64,000 nt of DNA, taken from Bacteroidales bacterium (GTDB taxonomy: Bacteria > Bacteroidota > Bacteroidia > Bacteroidales > Bacteroidaceae). This document shows positions 59,130 through 64,000 of this stretch, in pieces. The notes below the pieces were generated by a model. The model worked only from the letters and a program-made list of their open reading frames with translations. It made no database searches and was not told where the DNA came from. The stretch is from positions 24,563-88,562 of the forward strand of contig SFIS01000003.1 of assembly GCA_004555245.1 (NCBI GenBank). The letters are read 5' to 3'. The translations under genes and the position numbers were made by a program. Position 1 is the first letter of the stretch, and each line of letters opens with the position of its first letter.

Positions 59130-60218
59130 ATGAACATATCAGAAATCGGAGAGTTCGGACTTATCGAACGTCTCGCCAAAGACATCACTACACATAACAG
59201 CTCTACACTGAAAGGCATTGGCGACGACTGCGCCGTCATCGCATACGACAACGGCATGCAGACGCTTGTCACCACCGACCTGCTGATGCAAGGCATACAC
59301 TTCGACCTCACATATATCGACCTGCAACACCTCGGCTACAAGTCTGCCATGGTCAACATCAGCGACATCTTCGCCATGAATGCCACGCCGCGACAGATGA
59401 CTGTATCTGTCGCACTCTCCAAATCATTCACCGTAGAAGATATCGAGGCTTTCTACAAAGGTCTCAGACTCGCATGCGACAAATGGAACGTCGATATCGT
59501 CGGTGGAGACACCACATCATCACTCACCGGGCTTGCAATCAGCATCACTTGCATCGGAGAGGCGAGAAAAGAGGACATCGTGATGAGAAACGGGGCGAAA
59601 GACACTGACCTCATCTGCGTCTCGGGTGACCTCGGAGCGGCATATATGGGACTGCAGCTGCTCGAAAGGGAGAAAGCCGTATATTACCAGCAGCTGCAGG
59701 AGATAAAGCAAAGCACGAAAGGCGATACCAACGAATACAACAGAAGGGTCAGCCAGCTGCAGTTCGACCCTGACTTCGCAGGGAAGGAGTATCTCCTCGA
59801 ACGTCAGATAAAGCCGGAGGCACGCGGCGACATCATCAACCTGTTGAGAGACAACGGCATAAAACCAACGGCTATGATTGACATCTCCGACGGACTGTCG
59901 TCAGAACTGATGCACATCTGCAAACAGTCCGGATGCGGATGCCGCATCTTCGAGAAGAACATACCGATAGACTATCAGACAGCCGTCGCAGCCGAAGAGT
60001 TCAACATGAACCTCACCACATGCGCCCTGAACGGCGGAGAAGACTATGAACTCCTCTTCACCGTTCCCATCGGCGACCTCTCGAAGATCGAGAACATGGA
60101 CAACGTGAAACTCATCGGACACATAACGAAAAAGGAGTTCGGAAACATCCTCGTCACTCGCGACAACAACGAATTTGAACTCAAGGCACAGGGCTGGAAC
60201 CCGCTGAAGAAAGATTGA
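59130..60218 (+). CDS. thiL: Thiamine-monophosphate kinase
   Basis: Last step of thiamine diphosphate synthesis, phosphorylating TMP. The 362-residue protein begins ISEIGEFGLIERL and contains GIGDDCAVIAY, VTTDLLMQGIHFDL, MVNISDIFAMNA, VGGDTTSS, IDISDGLSSEL and NGGEDYELLFT, the full ThiL/PurM-like motif set. A short insertion near residues 190-215 (QQLQEIKQSTKGDTNEYNRR) looks like an extra helix. Followed by a strong terminator. Confidence 0.95.
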   Translation: MNISEIGEFGLIERLAKDITTHNSSTLKGIGDDCAVIAYDNGMQTLVTTDLLMQGIHFDLTYIDLQHLGYKSAMVNISDIFAMNATPRQMTVSVALSKSFTVEDIEAFYKGLRLACDKWNVDIVGGDTTSSLTGLAISITCIGEARKEDIVMRNGAKDTDLICVSGDLGAAYMGLQLLEREKAVYYQQLQEIKQSTKGDTNEYNRRVSQLQFDPDFAGKEYLLERQIKPEARGDIINLLRDNGIKPTAMIDISDGLSSELMHICKQSGCGCRIFEKNIPIDYQTAVAAEEFNMNLTTCALNGGEDYELLFTVPIGDLSKIENMDNVKLIGHITKKEFGNILVTRDNNEFELKAQGWNPLKKD

Positions 60219-60262
60219 GTATTCTACAAAAAACGCTTAATCGTGCCGATGACATAAAAAAG

Positions 60263-60314
60263 CACGCAATCGGCAGAATAAACCGCTGTTTATTTTGCCG
60301 ATTGCGTGTTTTTT
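60263..60314 (+). terminator. Terminator of thiL
   Basis: CACGCAATCGGC/GCCGATTGCGTG with an upper ATAAA/TTTAT stem, followed by six Ts; A-rich on the other side, so it may work in both directions. Confidence 0.9.
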
Positions 60315-60341
60315 GCTATCTTGCAGAAAAATCAGTAAGCT

Positions 60342-60405
60342 ATGAGTAAAATCGTTGGTAGAAAGAAATAGAAGAGTTGAACTGAAAGACAGAATTCAAG
60401 TTTCG
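60342..60405 (+). pseudogene. Remnant of an AAA ATPase gene (N-terminus only)
   Basis: ATG AGT AAA encodes MSKIVGRKK and then a stop; shifting one base continues as EIEELN, a stop, then KTEFKF. Joined, this matches the N-terminus of the Bacteroidota AAA+ ATP-binding proteins of the DUF234-linked type (start IVGR-x-x-EI-x-x-L). Nothing of the Walker region follows; the sequence runs into the repeat block at 60422. Very short, so the call rests on a few residues. Confidence 0.4.
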
Positions 60406-60421
60406 CTTTAATAAAAATACC

Positions 60422-60640
60422 AGCCTGCAAGGCTGTACTAAGCGAGATTTGTCCTTGGACCCACTGACCGTAGGGAGGTAATGCGGTCGTAACCTGTCAC
60501 GTGAGGGGAATAGCCTGTAAGGCTGTACTAAGCGAGATTTGTCCTTGGACCCACTGACCGTAGGGAGGTAATGCGTCCGTAACCCGGGACGAAGTCCCGG
60601 GGGTATATGCTACTGGGAGAACTGTCTGTAAGACAGTACC
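60422..60640. repeat. 73-bp direct repeat with GNA-loop hairpins
   Basis: Two copies (60422-60494 and 60512-60584) differ at three positions and share TGTACTAAGCGAGATTTGTC and GACCGTAGGGAGGTAATGCG. Four perfect hairpins flank or begin them: AGCCT-GCA-AGGCT, AGCCT-GTA-AGGCT, CCCGGGAC-GAA-GTCCCGGG and ACTGTCT-GTA-AGACAGT; all have three-base GNA loops. No open frame spans the block. Confidence 0.85.
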
Positions 60641-60809
60641 TTGCTATATACTTAGTCTGATACGAGGTATAGCCATTACCTCTGCGGTATGTGGAAACAA
60701 AGGACAACTCTCCCGGCTGATAGTAACATATTCTTTATTGTTTTCACTTATCAGTCTCTTGATAGTCAACTTTTTGATTAAAGAGAGACTTGCATAAGGA
60801 ACGAATAAA

Positions 60810-61328
60810 CTATCTTCTTGTGGCAAGCCTTCCCAAGCGGTGGGCGAAAAGGAGGTTCAACACCATGAACACGACGCCGGCCGTGCCCCACAAGACAATC
60901 TCGCCTCCGCTCATGGCATACCAGATGCTCTCCATCCCGAAGTAAGCATAGGGCAGAAGCAGCAGAGAGGTGACAAGTCCCGGGACATAGCCTCTCACCA
61001 TCACCGCTTGACAGACATGCACAAGCAGATGAACGGAGAAGGCTATGAACAACGCAGACCATATCTCCATGCAGTAGCTACCCTGTATGAGAACGTAGCA
61101 TGTAGCAAGGACAATAACGAGAAGTTCCTCTAAGGCGGCTATGGCAAATGCCCGGGTGTCCAGTCCGCGCAGATGTCCGACGACCCTCCGCATCTTCGGA
61201 AACCGTCGTGTCAACATCACTCCATGTCTATTCATCCACCTATGCTGTACCGCCACCTCCTCCCCGTCATGCAGGATGAAGGCGAGCGGAAAAGGCAGCA
61301 CAAAGTATAAAACGCTTAATGCACTCAT
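60810..61328 (-). CDS. HXXEE-family membrane protein
   Basis: Small integral membrane protein of unknown function. The 172-residue protein has four to five hydrophobic segments and the N-terminal FILHDGEEVAVQHRW, which fits the HxxEE motif that names the family (possibly a metal site). It reads toward the repeat spacer. An in-frame relation to the upstream fusion gene (88 bp away) suggests possible co-transcription. Confidence 0.7.
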   Translation of the reverse strand: MSALSVLYFVLPFPLAFILHDGEEVAVQHRWMNRHGVMLTRRFPKMRRVVGHLRGLDTRAFAIAALEELLVIVLATCYVLIQGSYCMEIWSALFIAFSVHLLVHVCQAVMVRGYVPGLVTSLLLLPYAYFGMESIWYAMSGGEIVLWGTAGVVFMVLNLLFAHRLGRLATRR

Positions 61329-61416
61329 TGGTTATTTCTGTTTTTGTATTTGTATTCTTTCTCGCACATCGGATTTGGTAAATGTGCTCTGACAGTTTAT
61401 TTCTGTTGTTCATCAA

Positions 61417-62979
61417 TTATTCTCCTCCGATGAACTCTTTGTATAGTTCTCTTGCTGCCTCGGTGGCCTTTTCTTGAGTGAACATTTCCAGTACACGGTT
61501 TCTTGCCGCTTCGGCATATTTCTCTTTTAATTGTTGGGATGATATAATTTTGTCTATAGCCTCTGCATATGCCTTTGCATTGTTCAGCTCCACCTCAATT
61601 CCAGTTTCATTATTAACAGAAACCCAGTTGACTCCAGAGCCCTTTATGGTGAATGTGACAGGAACTGCTTTGCAGTACATACCTTCTGCCAATGCAATGC
61701 CGAACGCCTCCGCCTTTGTATTAGAAGAGAAACCAAGGATATCTGCTGCCCAGAGATGTTGTCTGAGAGCGTCTGAAGAAAGTCGTCCGAGGAAAGTGAT
61801 GCGTTCCTTTCCTTCCGCCATTCGCTTGAGATTATCTGTCTCTGGACCATTTCCCCCAATCAATATCTTCACATCACTGCGAATATACTGCTCACTTTCT
61901 ATCAGAAGGTCTATGCCCTTATAGGGAACATGCCTTCCGACAATGAACACAATAGACTTTCCCGAATATCTCTCCCTTATCTCCCGAATAGCCTTTTCGT
62001 CTTCTGGCTTTAGGTCCAGTGCCATTGTCTGAACAGCATTCGGTAATACTCTTATCTTCTCATGGAATCTGTTTATTGGTTCAGAATCATCGATATAGTT
62101 CGGACTTGTAGCAAGGATATAATCTGCACGTTCAATCATCTTTCTCTCTAAGCCCTTCACAAGTTTGTAAACCAACCCCTTTCCGAGAATATCTGAATGC
62201 CAATGGAGAATAATCTTCACAGATGGCGGACACAGTCTTAGTACCAGTGGATAGACAAACGGATTCGGACAATGTAGATGTATAGCATCAGGGCGATATT
62301 TCTCTATTGTCTCTTTCAATACGGCATAATACATCGGTGAGAGGTCTTGACTGAATGCTGACATCAGCACCCCCACTCTTATCACATCGATTTTGTCAAC
62401 CTTATCGTAATGAGTCTGCTTGTCGTGTGAGAAGCATATCACCACATTATGATATTCAGTAAGTCCCTCAGCAAGCTGCTGTGCGACATTCTCTATTCCT
62501 CCAAGGTCAGGATAATAGTATTTGGAAATATGCAGTATCGTAAGAATAAGTTCTGAGGCATTAGCCCGCCTTATCATGTAATCGGCAGACACTCTGGGTG
62601 TGGGTCGGAAAATGCTATTTCCAACACCCCGCCACTCGTGTTCAATTCCAAAGAGATCAATCAATGTTGGGAAAACATCAACCTGTTGTAAAGCCCTTTC
62701 TTCTTCACCCATGGAGATGTTTGCATTTATGATGTAGAGTGGCAACCTGCAGTTACCCAACTGCTCTGGCGACATGTTCAGCAACACAGGATGGCTTTCG
62801 TGGTCGGCAAGGATAACGATAACTGTTTTCTCGTATTTGCCAGAATCTTTCAGACACTTTATGTATTTCCCGAGTGCTTTGTCTGTAAACCAGCATGCCC
62901 GCAGATAGTTGCAGTATTCTGTTGAGTAATCATTTGGGAATACCAGTGGGCAATCCTTTCTCAACCAGTTCTTCATCAT
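61417..62979 (-). CDS. Fusion: sulfatase C-terminal part + GT4 glycosyltransferase
   Basis: A 520-codon frame with two unrelated parts. Residues about 10-145 are the C-terminal third of an LTA-synthase-type sulfatase-fold enzyme (VILADHESHP metal site, VDVFPTLIDLFGI, WRGVGNSIF), the continuation of the next feature in another frame. From about residue 146 it is a complete GT4 glycosyltransferase (ILHISKYYYPDLGGIENVA, HLHCPNPF, VFIVGRHVPYKGIDLLI, EAFGIALAEGM). The GT has no own ATG at its expected first residue; an in-frame ATG at 62577 could serve. GT4 enzymes make cell-surface glycans; the donor is unknown. Confidence 0.75.
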   Translation of the reverse strand: MMKNWLRKDCPLVFPNDYSTEYCNYLRACWFTDKALGKYIKCLKDSGKYEKTVIVILADHESHPVLLNMSPEQLGNCRLPLYIINANISMGEEERALQQVDVFPTLIDLFGIEHEWRGVGNSIFRPTPRVSADYMIRRANASELILTILHISKYYYPDLGGIENVAQQLAEGLTEYHNVVICFSHDKQTHYDKVDKIDVIRVGVLMSAFSQDLSPMYYAVLKETIEKYRPDAIHLHCPNPFVYPLVLRLCPPSVKIILHWHSDILGKGLVYKLVKGLERKMIERADYILATSPNYIDDSEPINRFHEKIRVLPNAVQTMALDLKPEDEKAIREIRERYSGKSIVFIVGRHVPYKGIDLLIESEQYIRSDVKILIGGNGPETDNLKRMAEGKERITFLGRLSSDALRQHLWAADILGFSSNTKAEAFGIALAEGMYCKAVPVTFTIKGSGVNWVSVNNETGIEVELNNAKAYAEAIDKIISSQQLKEKYAEAARNRVLEMFTQEKATEAARELYKEFIGGE

Positions 62980-64000
62980 TGCTTAGCCTTGCGCCTGTAT
63001 CAGAGAGAGAAGAAGCGAGGGAGTCTATTCCATACACACCGTTCACCTCATCCTGGTGCCACATGAATTTCTTTGTTGGTATGGTCATGTAAGTGTAGAA
63101 TCCCTTCTGTTGCTTCAGAAGAGCAGGAAGTGATACCATTGTCTTGTGGGAAAGACTTGTTACTGAAATCCCGTTCTGTTCGGGGAATAATCCAGTGAAA
63201 TACATCAGCTGAGCGTCACTTGATTCTCCTAAAGCGGAGTTGTCTTCCATATTCCCGTTGTAGTATGTTCCCTCAATATGTTTTAAAGCATTGAGGACAG
63301 GAGTAACCTCACAACCGTTAACCTTCATGTCAGAGACACAAGCGAGATAAGACTCCACAATAACCATGGAAACGTTATACCTCTCGGGAAGAGAAAAAGC
63401 ATCAGAGTATTGCGGCTTAATATGTTCTGCTTTTTCTTTTAGGAAGGATATTATCTCTGCCTTTTCTTCCTGTGTCAGCACCTTATGTGTATTGGGATAG
63501 AATATTGAAAAGAAGAATTCAGTACGCAGAAGTCCGTATGAACAGAAATACATTTTCTGCTCGAGTATTACCCTTCTGTGGAATTCATCTCCTTGAGTGG
63601 AGGAGATGTAGTCGGAGATGCTTTCTGGTTGTTCCCCCTGATATATATTGTAGGCATCAGAGATGAATGTATGGGGCAATATTACCAAAAGCAGCATACA
63701 GATCAGTTTCTTCCATTCCATTCGTCCTTGCAGTCCTTCCATAACATCTCTCTTCATGAAGCAAAGCCATTGTAGTTTGAATACTGTCATGAGGAATATG
63801 GCAGATGTGAAAACGAGTAATACATCTGATAGCCTTAATGCTGGAACAATGAATTCAGTCCACCACATTCCGTCAAGATTCTTCGCCTCTGCCAAAGCTC
63901 CTACTGATAGATATTGATGGAAGTATCGTGAATATCCAATGTTTGCGATGTCAACGACAAGCCAGAAAAACCATGTTGCAGTATATGCTACCTTTTTGTG
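62930..64000 (-). CDS. LTA-synthase-like sulfatase-fold membrane protein, frameshifted (5' end outside window)
   Basis: Membrane enzyme of the alkaline phosphatase/sulfatase superfamily (relatives transfer phosphoglycerol or phosphoethanolamine to envelope glycans). The frame is open to the right edge, with membrane segments near the edge, then the catalytic domain: VSMVIVESYLACVSDM and GESSDAQLM (nucleophile region, Ser where LtaS has Thr), KKFMWHQDE. At about 62947 one extra base throws the frame to a stop (GLPTGIPK*); in the other frame it continues as PLVFPNDYSTEYC into the preceding feature. Removing that base restores the protein. Confidence 0.75.
   Translation of the reverse strand, partial: HKKVAYTATWFFWLVVDIANIGYSRYFHQYLSVGALAEAKNLDGMWWTEFIVPALRLSDVLLVFTSAIFLMTVFKLQWLCFMKRDVMEGLQGRMEWKKLICMLLLVILPHTFISDAYNIYQGEQPESISDYISSTQGDEFHRRVILEQKMYFCSYGLLRTEFFFSIFYPNTHKVLTQEEKAEIISFLKEKAEHIKPQYSDAFSLPERYNVSMVIVESYLACVSDMKVNGCEVTPVLNALKHIEGTYYNGNMEDNSALGESSDAQLMYFTGLFPEQNGISVTSLSHKTMVSLPALLKQQKGFYTYMTIPTKKFMWHQDEVNGVYGIDSLASSLSDTGARLSNDEELVEKGLPTGIPK

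Larger units (their letters stand above)
60219..60809. other. Spacer between thiL and the HXXEE gene
   Basis: About 590 bp. Holds the thiL terminator, an ATPase-gene remnant, the hairpin/direct-repeat block, and about 170 bp (60641-60809) where a minus-strand frame (LIKKLTIKRLISENNKEY) continues but no family is recognised. Confidence 0.6.

Overview
The window comes from a Bacteroidota (Bacteroidales) chromosome, most likely a Prevotella-type organism. The reasons are: Bacteroidota-only families (DUF4270, DUF4293, the short GT5-like protein, a type IX secretion plug protein, an Rpb6-type omega subunit, an OadG subunit with a lamin-tail domain); promoters of the Bacteroidota type (TTTG, about 19-20 nt, TAnnTTTG) instead of -35/-10 boxes; almost no Shine-Dalgarno sequences; and the methylmalonyl-CoA (succinate to propionate) gene set. 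No rRNA, tRNA, CRISPR array, prophage or intact transposase was found. Most genes are housekeeping; the unusual material lies in the spacers between them.

Layout. 1-1.35 kb: 3' part of dnaA, cut by the window edge. 1.8-7.8 kb (minus): a complete Rnf operon (rseC-like, rnfB, C, D, G, E, A) with its terminator. 8.4-9.6 kb (minus): maf and a nitroreductase. 9.9-18 kb (plus): mltG, ABC-F, engB, a second ABC-F, a HAD phosphatase, and an unusual PIN-like protein with long disordered tails. 18.2-22.8 kb: a T9SS plug protein (minus), then proS, a short FolK-like protein and an M64 peptidase (plus). 22.9-26.6 kb (minus): feoAB fusion, a FeoB-associated Cys-rich peptide and an AraC regulator. 26.9-30.6 kb: asnA (plus) and uvrB (minus), with two 22-bp tandem arrays between them. 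30.9-37.6 kb (plus): bamD, rpoZ, DUF4293, GT5-like, DUF4270, a small basic protein, htpG. 38-45.6 kb (minus): a pectinesterase-like exported protein, crcB, uvrA, hisB and a broken dapA. 45.7-50.5 kb (minus): beta, biotin-carrier and gamma subunits of a sodium-pumping decarboxylase, and an AspT/YidE-type transporter. 51.6-55.8 kb (plus): mutAB behind a leader that resembles a divergent cobalamin riboswitch. 56-60.2 kb (plus): sppA, lpxK, thiL. 60.3-64 kb: a repeat-filled spacer with a gene remnant, then (minus) an HXXEE membrane protein, a sulfatase/glycosyltransferase fusion, and a frameshifted sulfatase that leaves the window.

How the genes fit together. mutAB and the decarboxylase subunits (the alpha subunit is not in the window) give the B12-dependent route from succinyl-CoA to propionyl-CoA with Na+ export. 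Rnf couples ferredoxin:NAD+ electron transfer to ion transport, so the two modules share the energy economy of a propionate-forming anaerobe. Envelope genes (bamD, lpxK, mltG, the T9SS plug, DUF4270 and the sulfatase) fit a Gram-negative cell.

The most distinctive observations are: (1) intergenic arrays phased at exactly 22 bp, two of them built on the same TTGACT-centred unit 43 kb apart; (2) a dispersed element of about 94 bp in three copies, with a central hairpin whose seventh base pair covaries; (3) a 73-bp direct repeat decorated with hairpins that all have GNA loops, sitting beside an ATPase-gene remnant; (4) the candidate riboswitch on mutAB; (5) two genes broken by frameshifts (dapA, and the sulfatase, which is also fused to a glycosyltransferase). 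All functional calls come from reading the sequence; no database search was run.
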